Shown here: positions 32,572-44,367 of the stretch, one piece after another
Layout of the letters: each line of letters begins with the position of its first letter
How positions within the stretch are numbered: position 1 is the first letter of the stretch
Assembly: GCF_046630445.1 (NCBI RefSeq)
Contig: NC_092335.1
Coordinates: 629,207,501-629,271,500, forward strand
Length of the DNA stretch: 64,000 nt
Direction: 5' to 3'
From: Rutidosis leptorrhynchoides
Lineage: Eukaryota; Streptophyta; Magnoliopsida; Asterales; Asteraceae
The notes under the pieces: model-generated
The model's database searches: none
Told to the model about the DNA's origin: nothing
Seen by the model: only the letters and a program-made list of their open reading frames with translations
Translations under genes and position numbers: made by a program

Positions 32572-35532
32572 ATGGTTCGTTCAGCTGCACCTACCGTTAA
32601 CAACGTTGTGTTAACTACTGAGCAATTCCAACAGTTACTCGCTGCTACCCAAGGCAACGCCCAAGCTAATCATGCTAATACTCAACCAAAACCTTGTTCC
32701 TACAAGGACTTTACAAACTGTCACCCTCCCGCTTTTAAGGGAAACGAAGAAGCTGTCGAACTAGTTCGTTGGTTCGAAAAGATGGAATCTATTTTCCGTA
32801 TTTGCAACTGTGGTGATGATGATCGAGTAAAGTATGCCACTAGCTCGTTGGGTGGTAATGCTTTAACTTGGTGGACTGCTTATGCCAAGTCCGTAGGAAT
32901 TGATAATGCTAATGCAATTCCATGGGACGAACTCAAAAGTATGATGGTCAACAAATTCTGCCCAAGGAGTCAAGTTCAAAAGCTTGAAGCTGAGTTCTGG
33001 GAACTCAGGGTCAAGGGTACTGACATTGAGAATTATACCAATCATTATCTGGAGCTTTCTACTCTATGTCCTGAAATGTTTCCTACTGAAGCTAGAAGAA
33101 TTGAGCGGTATATTGAAGGTCTTCCCGAGGATGTTCAAGGGAATGTTATTGCTGCTGAGAAGGTTACTTTGGATGCTGTGATTCTCATGGCACAAAATCT
33201 CATGTTGGCCAAGAGAAGAAGGGCGTCGGCCAATAAGCAAGTTGAAACCAAGGGTAATGATGGTAAGAGGAAGTTTGAGCCGTCTCAAGGTTCAACTCAG
33301 AATGTTAGTAAAAAGCTTATGGATAGTACAAGGACGAATTATAAGGGCACTTATCCTTTTTGTGTTCGTTGTGAAAGGCATCACCCGGGGCAGTGCACTG
33401 CCACTTGTTCGTTGTGTAAGAAAGTGGGACACGTAGCTAAGACGTGTAGGACTCCTCCAAAGAATAAATCTATTGTTCCTGCCAAAGCTCCTCCTACTTG
33501 TTATACTTGCGGGGAAAAGGGACACATTAGTCCAAATTGCCCTAAGAAGAGAGATAATCCTGCTACTGGAGCCAATACTACTGCTGCAAAGGGTCGTACA
33601 TTTGTTATTACTGCTGCTGAAGCCCGAGATGAAGATGAGGTCATCACGGGTACGTATCTCGTCAATAATTGCTACGCAACTATTTTATTCGATACTGGTG
33701 CCGACCGAAGTTACGTATCTAATGAATTTTGTACCCTATTTACTGAAAAGCCTCAACCCTTAGAAACTAAACGATTAGTAGAAGTAGCCAATGGAAAGAT
33801 CATGAAAGTTGATAAAATTTATAAAAACTGCAACCTAATCTTAGCCAGCAAAGAATTTAAGATAGACCTTTTGCCGGTCGAGCTAGGAAGTTTCGATGTC
33901 GTAGTTGGAATGGATTGGTTACGTCCATTAAGAGCTGCGATCATGTGTTACGATAAAACCGTTCATGTTCCATTAGGAAATGGAGAGACTCTTATTATCC
34001 AAGGTGAAAAGAGTGGTTCCAATCTCAATATTATCTCCTGTATTAAAACCCGCAAATACCTTATGAAAGGTTATCCAGCTATTCTAGCCCACGTTAATCT
34101 GATTGAATCGAAAGAGAAGCGAATTGAAGATGTACCAGTAGTTAAAGACTTTCCCGATGTGTTTCCCGAAGATCTTCCGGGTATTCCACCTCCTCGACAA
34201 GTTGAATTCCAAATTGATTTAACTCCTGGTGCTGCTCCTGTTGCTAAAGCACCATACCGTTTAGCACCTTCCGAAATGAAGGAATTATCCAACCAACTCC
34301 AAGAACTATTGGATAAAGGTTTCATTCGTCCAAGCTCGTCCCCTTGGGGAGCTCCTATTCTGTTTGTTAAAAAGAAGGATGGTACATTAAGGATGTGCAT
34401 TGATTACCGCGAACTTAACAAGCTTACTATCAAGAACCGTTATCCGTTGCCACGTATTGATGATCTATTTGACCAACTTCAAGGGTCAAGTGTTTATTCA
34501 AAGATTGATTTAAGATCCGGTTATCACCAACTCAAGGTCAAGGAATCCGATATTCCTAAGACTGCTTTTCGCACTCGTTATGGGCACTATGAATTCTGTG
34601 TCATGCCTTTTGGTTTAACTAATGCTCCTGCCGTGTTCATGGACCTCATGAATCGTGTTTGTAAACCGTATCTTGAAAAATTTGTCATCGTATTCATTGA
34701 CGACATCTTGATCTATTCGAAGAATGAGAAAGAGCATGAGCAACATTTGCGCATGATTCTTGAACTCTTACGAAAGGAACAACTTTATGCTAAATTTTCT
34801 AAGTGCGAGTTTTGGCTCAAAACCGTACAATTTCTCGGACATGTTGTTGATAGAAACGGAATACATGTCGATCCAGCTAAGATTACTGCTATTCAGAACT
34901 GGGAGATACCAAAGACTGCAAAGCATATTCGTCAATTTTTGGGACTTGCCGGTTACTATCGAAGGTTTATAAAAGATTTTTCTCTCATTGCCAAACCTCT
35001 TACAAAGCTGACTCAAAAAGGGAAGAAATTTGAGTGGTCCGAAGAACAGGAATCTGCTTTCAAGATTCTGAAGGAGAAGTTGACCACAGCCCCGATTCTT
35101 TCTTTACCTGAAGGTACCGACGACTTTGTTGTTTACTGCGATGCCTCAAAGCATGGCTTTGGTTGTGTTTTAATGCAACGAGAGAAGGTTATCGCCTATG
35201 CATCTAGACAGTTGAAGAAACATGAAGTAAACTATACCACACATGACCTAGAGTTAGGTGCCGTGGTATTTGCATTAAAGATATGGAGACATTATCTCTA
35301 TGGTAATCACTTTACGGTGTACACTGACCATAAAAGTCTTCGACACATCTTTGATCAAAAACAGCTGAATATGAGGCAAAGTCGATGGCTCGAGACATTG
35401 AACGATTATTATTGTGAGCTGAAATATCATCCTGGCAAGGCGAATGTAGTTGCCGATGCCCTTAGTCGAAAAGACGATATTAAACGTGTTCGTGCTTTAA
35501 ACCTAAAAATCAAATCGAATCTTATTTCATGA
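32572..35532 (+). CDS. Element D gag-protease-reverse transcriptase-RNase H (ends at in-frame TGA)
   Basis: The frame is open from 32,434, but the likely start is ATG 32,572 ([11 protein letters not shown]), which aligns with gag starts of the sister elements. Positions from that Met: gag core about 35-215 ([27 protein letters not shown]); zinc knuckles about 263-325 (second is [14 protein letters not shown]); protease [10 protein letters not shown] near 374; reverse transcriptase with [13 protein letters not shown] and FIDDILIYS near 708; RNase H from [15 protein letters not shown] near 855, with YTDHKSL. The frame stops at TGA 35,530-35,532 in the linker before integrase, and the same frame continues open to 36,975. 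Comparable linkers in A and B read through, so this looks like one nonsense mutation (a CGA to TGA change would be enough), not a designed break. Confidence 0.93.
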   Translation: MVRSAAPTVNNVVLTTEQFQQLLAATQGNAQANHANTQPKPCSYKDFTNCHPPAFKGNEEAVELVRWFEKMESIFRICNCGDDDRVKYATSSLGGNALTWWTAYAKSVGIDNANAIPWDELKSMMVNKFCPRSQVQKLEAEFWELRVKGTDIENYTNHYLELSTLCPEMFPTEARRIERYIEGLPEDVQGNVIAAEKVTLDAVILMAQNLMLAKRRRASANKQVETKGNDGKRKFEPSQGSTQNVSKKLMDSTRTNYKGTYPFCVRCERHHPGQCTATCSLCKKVGHVAKTCRTPPKNKSIVPAKAPPTCYTCGEKGHISPNCPKKRDNPATGANTTAAKGRTFVITAAEARDEDEVITGTYLVNNCYATILFDTGADRSYVSNEFCTLFTEKPQPLETKRLVEVANGKIMKVDKIYKNCNLILASKEFKIDLLPVELGSFDVVVGMDWLRPLRAAIMCYDKTVHVPLGNGETLIIQGEKSGSNLNIISCIKTRKYLMKGYPAILAHVNLIESKEKRIEDVPVVKDFPDVFPEDLPGIPPPRQVEFQIDLTPGAAPVAKAPYRLAPSEMKELSNQLQELLDKGFIRPSSSPWGAPILFVKKKDGTLRMCIDYRELNKLTIKNRYPLPRIDDLFDQLQGSSVYSKIDLRSGYHQLKVKESDIPKTAFRTRYGHYEFCVMPFGLTNAPAVFMDLMNRVCKPYLEKFVIVFIDDILIYSKNEKEHEQHLRMILELLRKEQLYAKFSKCEFWLKTVQFLGHVVDRNGIHVDPAKITAIQNWEIPKTAKHIRQFLGLAGYYRRFIKDFSLIAKPLTKLTQKGKKFEWSEEQESAFKILKEKLTTAPILSLPEGTDDFVVYCDASKHGFGCVLMQREKVIAYASRQLKKHEVNYTTHDLELGAVVFALKIWRHYLYGNHFTVYTDHKSLRHIFDQKQLNMRQSRWLETLNDYYCELKYHPGKANVVADALSRKDDIKRVRALNLKIKSNLIS

Positions 35533-36975
35533 ATCTGTGAAGCTCAATTGGAAGCTATTAGACCGACACTTATCGAAGGTGAAGGACCTATTGGTTTTGA
35601 GAACCAACTTCAAGTGAAAGCTAATGGTACACGGTACTTTGGCAATAGAATCTGGGTTCCTCGTTTTGGTAATCTTCGCGAACTAGTCTTGGATGAAGCA
35701 CATAAGACTAGATATTCTATCCATCCCGGTTCCAGTAAGATGTATCACGATGTGAAGGAATTCTACTGGTGGCCTAACATGAAAGCCGATATTGCTACTT
35801 ATGTTAGTAAGTGTCTCACTTGTTTGAAAGTCAAGGCCGAACATCAAAAGCCTTCTGGTCTGTTGACACAACCCGACATTCCGCAGTGGAAGTGGGAAGG
35901 TATCACTATGGACTTCGTTACTAAGTTACCTAAGACTTCGAACGGTAACGATACTATTTGGGTCGTAGTTGATCGTCTTACTAAATCTGCACATTTCATA
36001 CCGATCAAGGAAACTGACAAGATGGAGAGATTAGCACAGCTTTATATTAAAGAAATCGTCTCACGTCATGGTGTTCCTATCTCGATCATTTCTGATCGCG
36101 ATAGTCGATTTGTTTCTAGATTTTGGAAAACTTTACAATCTGCTCTTGGAACTCAACTCGACATGAGTACAGCTTATCATCCGCAAACCGATGGTCAAAG
36201 TGAACGAACCATTCAAACTATGGAGGATATGCTACGTGCTTGTGCAATCGATTTCGGCAAAGGATGGGATAGACATCTACCTTTGGTTGAATTTTCTTAT
36301 AATAACAGTTATCACTCCAGCATTAAGGCTGCACCTTTTGAAGCTTTATATGGACGGAAGTGTAGATCCCCTTTGTGTTGGGATGAACTTGAGGACAGAC
36401 ATTTAACTGGTCCTGAAATTATTCACGAAACTACCAAAAAGATCGTTCAAATCAAGCAACGTTTAGAAACTGCCCGTAGCCGACAGAAAAGCTATGCCAA
36501 TAAGAAACGAAAAGACATCGAATACCAAGTTGGAGATAAAGTCATGTTGAAAGTATCCCCTTGGAAAGGTGTTGTCCGCTTCGGTAAGCGAAGTAAACTC
36601 AGTCCACGATATGTTGGACCATTCACAATCACTGAAAGAGTCGGTCCCGTGGCATACCGATTAGAACTTCCAACCGAACTTAGTCAAGTACATGATGTGT
36701 TTCATGTCTCAAATCTTAAACGGTGTCTTGCCGATGACACACTCGTTATTCCTCTGGATGATGTCCGCATTGATGAGCGAATGCACTTCGTTGAAGAACC
36801 TATAGAAATCATGGAAGGAGAGGTCAAACAAACGCGTAAAAGCAATATACCTATCGTTAAAGTCCGGTGGAATTCGCGTAGAGGCCCCGAATATACCTGG
36901 GAACGCAAAGACCATATGAAACGGAAATATCCCCATCTCTTCTCAACTGCTGATGCAAACGAGAAAACTACCTAA
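35533..36975 (+). CDS. Element D integrase with C-terminal chromodomain-like segment (after the TGA)
   Basis: Same frame as the upstream gag-RT part, separated only by the TGA. There is no ATG at the start; it would need readthrough. It contains the zinc-binding region ([23 protein letters not shown]), the catalytic core with [16 protein letters not shown] and DGQSERT giving the D-D-E residues, the GPY-like C-terminal part ([20 protein letters not shown]) and a chromodomain-like end ([20 protein letters not shown]). It catalyses insertion of the cDNA; chromodomains are known to guide chromoviruses to particular chromatin. Its stop borders the conserved hairpin. Confidence 0.92.
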   Translation: MCEAQLEAIRPTLIEGEGPIGFENQLQVKANGTRYFGNRIWVPRFGNLRELVLDEAHKTRYSIHPGSSKMYHDVKEFYWWPNMKADIATYVSKCLTCLKVKAEHQKPSGLLTQPDIPQWKWEGITMDFVTKLPKTSNGNDTIWVVVDRLTKSAHFIPIKETDKMERLAQLYIKEIVSRHGVPISIISDRDSRFVSRFWKTLQSALGTQLDMSTAYHPQTDGQSERTIQTMEDMLRACAIDFGKGWDRHLPLVEFSYNNSYHSSIKAAPFEALYGRKCRSPLCWDELEDRHLTGPEIIHETTKKIVQIKQRLETARSRQKSYANKKRKDIEYQVGDKVMLKVSPWKGVVRFGKRSKLSPRYVGPFTITERVGPVAYRLELPTELSQVHDVFHVSNLKRCLADDTLVIPLDDVRIDERMHFVEEPIEIMEGEVKQTRKSNIPIVKVRWNSRRGPEYTWERKDHMKRKYPHLFSTADANEKTT

Positions 36976-37012
36976 AAACTTCGGGACGAAGTTTTCAATA
37001 ACGGGGAGGTAC
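36975..37012 (+). promoter_or_regulatory. Hairpin and polypurine tract of element D
   Basis: Hairpin AAAACTTCG-GGA-CGAAGTTTT (36,975-36,995), then ATAACGGGGAGGTAC up to the 3' LTR. Compared with the hairpins of A, B and E, one stem pair is C-G instead of T-A, so both sides changed together. Confidence 0.7.
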
Positions 37013-39818
37013 TATAACGACCCTCATTTTTCCATTCTATATTTTTTCAATATTAAATGCCCAAACAATATAATTAAAACTTAATGATCAAACTTTAATC
37101 AACAATTGTTAAGTGTTAAGAGTTAGAAAACATATTAATTAACTTTGTGCAATAATTGACAAGTTAATAAAAGATGAAAATAATAAACTGTTAGTCGACA
37201 CTCGCTACTAATTAAAATTTATGCATTTATGTAATATTATAACTAATAACCTGTAAGTAATAAATAAAAAGTGACATTTATATAAATAATAAAACAATTG
37301 GGAACTAAATATATACAAGTCATGAATTAGTAAAAAGAAAATAATACTTATCAATGTAGTAAATGTAAAAAATAATAATAGTAATAATAATGAGACTAAA
37401 GAATCTTAAACCATTACATCCTTATGTTGACTAAAAATAAGGTATAAACTAGTACCACCTATTGTTGACTAAAAAAAAAATTATAAAACTCATTTTATCA
37501 ACTTTATTTTCACTATAAATAGCACCCATTTGTTTTATTTCAACTCACACCTCAAAACACACTCTCAACTTGAAAGAAACTCTCCCAAGTCTCAGCAACT
37601 ATTTTTTTGTAAGTCCCCTAATTAATTTATATAGTTTTTATTAAGTTTTTATATAGTTTTATGCTAGTTTTTATGTTAAAAACTAATTAAATACGAAATT
37701 AATTTTAATAAAAAATGTAAATACATGATAATTAGTGTTAAGTATCCTAATGTCTATAAAAATTAGTTTCATGAATTATAAAGTCGGAATAGTATTTATT
37801 AAAAATCAAAAACTGATTTTTTTTATAAACCGAAATACATAAATGATTTTTATTAAATAGTAAACGAATTTTTTTGTAAAATTTTATTTTAGTCGCTTGC
37901 TATATCATATGTAAGGGTAATTATAAATTTTTTTATAATTAAATTCGCATGTTTAATATTTAATTTGAATTTTCTTCTGAAAACGCTACAGTACCCGATT
38001 AAACTGTTTTTTATAATAAAATAAAATTACATGTTACAGCAGGTTTTTAACCATGATAACTATTAAAAACTACTTAATAACTATTAATAAAGTTATAAAA
38101 ATATTTGTAGAATTAATGGTTATGTATTTCTATTTAATTTTTTTTATTAAAACTAAAAACTACACAATAGTATGATTAAATAGTTAAACTATTTATATAA
38201 ATGTATAAATAATTTTTCTGACTTTGTTGTAACATTATAAGCATAGAAAAAATATTGGTTGAATTAATTTGGTTCATTTAATAATTAATTCTTTATAAAC
38301 TTTGTATTATTACAAACCGAAAGGAAAATGGAAAATAAATACTTAAACACCATAACAAAATCTATAAATTTTTCTTAAGCTTATTTTGATCAGTAGAACA
38401 TAAGAAAAATATAAAATGTGATGTTTAATTTGTTTACCTATTTATTTACATTTTAGCTATTAAAACAATAATAAAAAGTGTTATTTAATACACAAAACTT
38501 AATATTAATGTGTATAAAATTTTTATTATGTTTTATACATATTACCTACTGATATTAAATCAATATTACACTTGTTAATATTATTAGATAATTAATTGAT
38601 GCTATTATTGATCTAAAACAAAATTTAAAATAAATATATATATGTATCCTTACATATATATAATATTTATATATATTGAAACACTTATAAGTAAAATAAC
38701 TAAAGTGTTGTATTCCTATACACACCTAAAAACATATTGGATCGGTATATTAGACTTGTATAGATCTTAAACTTTCTCGATGTGGATGGAAGCTCGAAAG
38801 TCTTAGGTGGAGGGTCTGGATTGACCAATTTAACAGATCCTAGTGCTCAGAAACCTAATGACCTGAAAAGTCCATTTTAAATTGAAAGTGGGTAGATTGG
38901 AAGCTTGTCTAATATGCAAAAGCCTTTCCAAAACGATAAACAATCTTTAAACTTACTACACACGAAAATACTTAAACTTATCTTCATACGGGCAAAACAT
39001 CTAAATTATTCTCAACTTATTCTTAGGTTGACTTATCTTGTGCTTCGATCATCCATACATTCTCTTTAAGGACTACCTTACTTCATCGAATTACTAAGGT
39101 GATTTTTATAGCCCCACTTTACTTGAGCTCAATTTACTTTTTATACTTATTGGGGTGAGACACATGCTGCTTTTACTATTTACAATTTAGACACAAGTAC
39201 CAACTAAAACTATGCTATACCCGGCTATGTCCGACTAAGTCCCTACAGTGATATTTTTAGGTGCTGCGGCATGCTTAGTTATTGGGGGTAGGCCTATCGG
39301 GAGTAACGTCCCCGATACATTTGATGTTATCTTTGTATTGCTTGATAATGAAATTAAACCGACAAGTAGAACTAACTTGTCATGGGGCAAACTTGAACGT
39401 TTAGTCTAAATATCACGCACTGGCATAACTTTTTGATCCTGCGGGAGATCAACCTTACAAATTAAATCTTGTGGTCTAAAACAAACGGTCAAACTTATTT
39501 GTTAAACCTATGAACTTCACTCAACCTTTTGGTTGACACTTTAGCATGTTTTGTCTCAGGTGCTGTTTGATTCAAGCTCTTATACTTACTGCTTATGTGA
39601 TGCTACTTGGACATAGGATCAAGAGATATCGCATTTATTACTTCTGTATGTGAACATTTCCATTATTGTTATTCCTATCATTGTAACTACGTTTCATTTT
39701 CCGCTGCGTGCTCAATAAAGTTTGTTTTATCATTTAGTATTGTTCTCGTATATTATAATATGTTGGTTGATTTGATATTAAGTCACATTTCACCCAGGCC
39801 CTAACTGGGGGTGTGACA
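37013..39818 (+). repeat. Element D 3' LTR
   Basis: Same length as the 5' LTR; about a dozen substitutions were noticed (for example C/T in the stretch at 29,168 versus 37,536). Confidence 0.93.
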
Positions 39819-39822
39819 GATT

Positions 39823-42800
39823 CCAAACGATACGCAACTTCGCCAACACGAGCTAAGATCTTAAATGGTCCAATAAACCGAGGAGCTAACTTTCCCCGTT
39901 TTCGAAATCGAATAATACCCTTCCACGGCGAAACCTTGAGCATCACCATGTCACCCTCTTGAAACTCGATCGGTCGCCTACGTTTATTGACATAAGACTT
40001 TTGTCTGTCTTGCGCCGCTTTTAAACGAGCCCGAATCATTTTGATTTTACTATTCGTCTCCAATACCAAGTCGGTGCTCCAGACTTCCTTTTGACCCACT
40101 TAGCCCCAACAAATCGGGGTTCGACACCTTCTACCGTATAACATCTCATACGGTGGTATTCCAATACTAGAGTGAAAATTATTATTGTACGAGAATTCCA
40201 CCAAAGGAAAGTGTTCATCCCAACTACCACCGAAATCAATAATACACGCTCGTAACATATCCTCCAATGTTTGATTCGTACGTTCGGTTTGACCGTCCGT
40301 TTGAGGATGGTACGCCGTACTCATATTCACTCTCGTTCCCATATCTTCATGAAACTTTTTCCAAAATCGAGAAGTAAAACGCTTGTCCCGGTCCGAAACA
40401 ATAGACACGGGAACGCCATGTCTCGATATCACTTCCTTAATGAACAACTTCGCAAGTGCCTCCGATGTAATTGCTTCTTTAATAGGAAGAAACAATGCAC
40501 TTTTCGTCAATCTATCGACAATCACCCAAATAGTATCAAATTGAGTTCTTGCCGTTTTCGGCAACTTGGTAATGAAATCCATGGTAATATGCTCCCACTT
40601 CCACATCGGAATTTCTAGCGATTGCAACTTACCATACGGCTTTTGGTGTTCAGCTTTAACTTGCAAACACGTGACGCATTGCTCAACATACTTAACAACG
40701 TCACGTTTCATGCCCGGCCACCAATAATATTTCTTCAAATCAAGATACATTTTCGTCGCGCCCGAATGAATGGAATACTTTGACTTATGTGCCTCATCAA
40801 GTAGCACCCGCCGGTAATCACCCATCTTAGGCACCCACACTCTTCCTTGAAAAGACAACAAACCGCGCGAACCCATAGTAATGAATTCCGATTACCCCAC
40901 AATTCGTTCCGCATGCTTGTTGTGAACGTAAGCCTCTATTTGAATCACACCAAGCTTTTCAAGAAAATCGTTAGTAATAATCGTACGTAACAATCCCAAT
41001 CGTAACGCCGGGTGGTGACTCTTTCGGCTTAACGCATCCGCGACCACATTCGCCTTGCCCGGATGATAAAGTATCTCACAATCATAATCCTTCACCACAT
41101 CCATCCATCTACGTTGACGATAATTCAAATCCCGTTGATCAAAAAGATGTTTCAAACTCTTGTGATCCGAATAAATCGTACACTTGACACCATACAAGAA
41201 ATGGCGCCAAATTTTCAAAGCATGGACCACCGCCGCTAATTCGAGATCGTGTGTCGGGAAATTCTTTTCATGTTCCTTTAATTGGCGAGAGGCGTAAGCG
41301 ATGACTTTACCTCGTTGCATTAGAACACACCCGAGTCCGTTCAAAGAAGCATCACAATAAACCGTCATATCAACTACACCTTCCGGCAACACTAAGACCG
41401 GAGCTTGACACAATTTCTCTTTCAACAATCGAAAAGCAATTTCTTGCTCGTTCTCCCAATTGAATCTCGTATTCTTCCTTGTCAACTTAGTTAATGGAGA
41501 AGCAATCTTTGAAAAGTCTTGGATAAACCGACGATAATAACTGGCCAATCCGAGAAAACTTCGGATTTCCGTAGGCATAGTCGGTTGTCCCCAACTCTTC
41601 ACCGTCCCTATCTTCCCCAGATCTACTTGAATACCATTCTTGTTCACAATATGGCCAAGGAATTGAACCTCCCTTAGCCAAAATTCACATTTTGAGAACT
41701 TAGCATACAACTTCTCCTTCCGCAACGTCTTCAACACACTACGCAAATGATGTTCATGTTCCTTCATACTCCTCGAATAGACAAGTATGTCGTCGATGAA
41801 CACAATTACCGACTTGTCCAGCATAGATTGACACACTCGGTTCATAAGATCCATGAATGCCGCCGGAGCATTCGTAAGACCAAAAGGCATCACCACAAAC
41901 TCGAAATGCCCGTAACGCGTTCGAAAGGTCGTTTTCTCGATATCTTCCTCACGGACCCGCATTTGATGATAGCCGGACCGTAGGTCAATTTTAGAGAAAT
42001 ATGTCGCACCTTGGAGTTGATCAAACAAATCGTCAATCCTAGGCAATGGATAACGATTCTTGATCGTCACTTTATTCAACTCTCGATAATCAATGCACTT
42101 ACGCATACTACCATCTTTCTTCTTTACAAATAAAACCGGAGCACCCCATGGCGAAGCACTCGGTCGAATAAAACCCTTCTCAAGTAGCTCTTGGGTTTGA
42201 TTTAACAATTCTTGCATTTGGCGCTAAACGATAAGGAGTTTTAGCAATGGGAGTAGCTCCCGGAACCAACTCAATGCGAAATTCAACTTGTCTTTCCGCC
42301 GGAACACCCGGTAACTCATCCGGAAAATTGTCTTCGAATTCATTAACCACCGGAATCTCGCGAATGGGTGGTGGCTCATCACGAGTATCAACAACATGAG
42401 CAAGAAAAGCCATGCCACCACTAAAAAGGAAATGACGTGCCTGTGCAAAAGTGCATATCGGCACAAGTCTTCTACGCTTATCGCCATGAATAATTAACTC
42501 TCCCCCACTTGGGGTCTTCACACGAATAGACTTTTCATGGCATTCAATATCGGCTCTATTATAATCGAGCTAATCCATACCAACCACGATATCAAAATAA
42601 CCCAAGGTCATCGGGATGAGATCAATTTTAAAGTTTTCGGCACCAAACACAACATTACAATTTTTACACACATCAACCACTAGCACCGTCTTGCCATCCG
42701 CTATTTCGACTTCTACCGGACGACTTAACCTAGCTAATGGTTTATTAAGTTTAGGCACAAATTTTGGAGACACAAACGACAAATTTGCACCGCTATCAAA

Positions 42801-43966
42801 TAGAATCCTGCCGGATTAGAGTTAACCATGAAAGTACCTGAGACGACTTCATTGGATTGCTTAGCTTCATCATTGGTCATCAAATAATTACGCCCCCTTG
42901 CCGACCCCGCCACCTTCTCTATTCTCTTAACTTGATCATTTTGGAGATCGGGGCACTCCGACTTCCGGTGCCCTTCTTTTTGACAATTAAAGCACGTGAT
43001 TGTATTAGTAGACGGTTTTGGACAATCACGAGAGTACTGACCCTTTTCCCCACAATTGAAACATGTGACCATGTGACCACTAGAAGCACCCCTCTTCACG
43101 CTACCGACACTTTCGGTTGCTCCCTTACTCTTCTTGTTCAAAAAACTAGAAGCTTCAAACTTTCTTTTACTTGGCGCATAACTAACCGGACTCGGAGCTT
43201 GCGCTTCAAACCCCTTCGCCACCGCCAAAAGCTTAGCAAAAGTCTCAACATGACCAATACTAATTTTACCCTTCAAATCGTCTCTAAGGGTCGCATGAAA
43301 GTCTTCCATTAACAATTGATCATTCCCCACATACTCGGGGAAAAAACGCGCTTTGGCGAGAAAATTGGTTTTGAGAGTGTTTAGGTCCAAAGACCCTTGA
43401 CGCATGTTCCTTAACTCGTTGCGCAATTTGGAAAGATCCGCTTGCGTACGATATTCGAGGAAAAACTCCTTTTTGAACTCCGCCCAAGACAACCCCACAA
43501 AGGCCGCGTCACCCACCATATCAATTTTACCATCGAGCCAATCTTTAGCATGGCCCCTCAATAAACTAGTAGCAAGCCTAGTCTTTTTCTCGGGTGGGCA
43601 CTCGGTCGTGCGAAAGCAACCTTCAACATCGGAGATCCAAGCCGCACTTTTCATGGGGTCGGGATCCCCGTGAAAGTGAGGAGACTTAGTCGCCAAGAAG
43701 TTCTTATAGCTAAACTCCAACTCGCCCCCATTTTGAGGTCTAGGAAACCTTTTTTCAACTTCTTCTTTGACGGCATTGGTCATTCGTTCTTGAATCATAT
43801 CGACAATTTGTTCCGAAACTGACTCTTCGAATATTTGTTTAACCCTTCGTGAGAAAACCGAAACATAGTTTTCTAAAGCAGTCTCAATCTTGGTAGTCAT
43901 CTCATCTTCCTCCACATGAGAGGGACCACCATTGCCATTCGTATCCGTTCCGTTTCTCGTCTTCAT
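39823..43966 (-). pseudogene. Element C gag-pol, 5' and central part (broken)
   Basis: Starts at ATG 43,966 (MKTRNGTDTNGNGG). Gag has a long N-terminal helical part, a core with FHGDPDPMKSAAWISDVEGC and two knuckles (CFNCGEKGQYSRDC, CFNCQKEGHRKSEC). The frame shifts at the protease active site (about 42,790) and continues as LSFVSPKF.. to 42,570. A stop lies in the 'GMDWL' motif, another frame carries 42,521-42,180, and then reverse transcriptase/RNase H are open at 42,217-40,892 with FIDDILVYS and [11 protein letters not shown]. There is a stop near 40,890. Integrase is open 40,876-40,100 (HHCC region, [23 protein letters not shown]), with another stop at 40,100 and continuation to the element D insertion at 39,823. 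It cannot give a full polyprotein; the single domains are well preserved. Confidence 0.9.
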
Positions 43967-44367
43967 TCTAAAGATTAAAAATGGATTAGACATCACCAAC
44001 AATTTAATACGCATATATACCTATGCATATGACCGCACACACACCACATCTAGCTCGATACTTGTCGCACATCCTTGCTTGACTTGACTTGCAACCATAA
44101 TAGTGGTCGCGACTCACTATTACGCTCACATGCCGTGCCATGCTCAAACGTATCACAACCATCTTGCTCGATGTTCAAAACAATAACGCATGATTAGTAT
44201 GTCATAACATAAGCATAGTTAGTCCACCTATGCACCAAAGAACTAATCAAAATCCGCACCGACCCGTAGTCCTACAAGTCCCGCATACAATTCAACAACA
44301 CAAAAGTCTAAGTCTAGGCGCCTATCTCAAGTCACCTAAATCCCTTAGACCATGCTCTGATACCACT

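Larger units (their letters stand above)
28643..39818 (+). mobile_element. Element D: nearly intact Ty3/gypsy chromovirus inserted in element C
   Basis: LTRs 28,643-31,448 and 37,013-39,818 are each 2,806 bp and differ at about a dozen positions by eye. The interior has a perfect primer site (31,452-31,463), a 219-codon pre-gag ORF, gag-pol with one in-frame TGA, the shared hairpin (36,975-36,995) and a polypurine tract ending AACGGGGAGGTAC. Flanks read AATTC (left) and GATTC (right), a 5-bp target duplication with one mismatch. Joining the outer flanks restores element C's pol frame. Both LTRs start with TATAAC instead of TG; they end with CA. The orientation is opposite to A, B and C. Confidence 0.93.
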
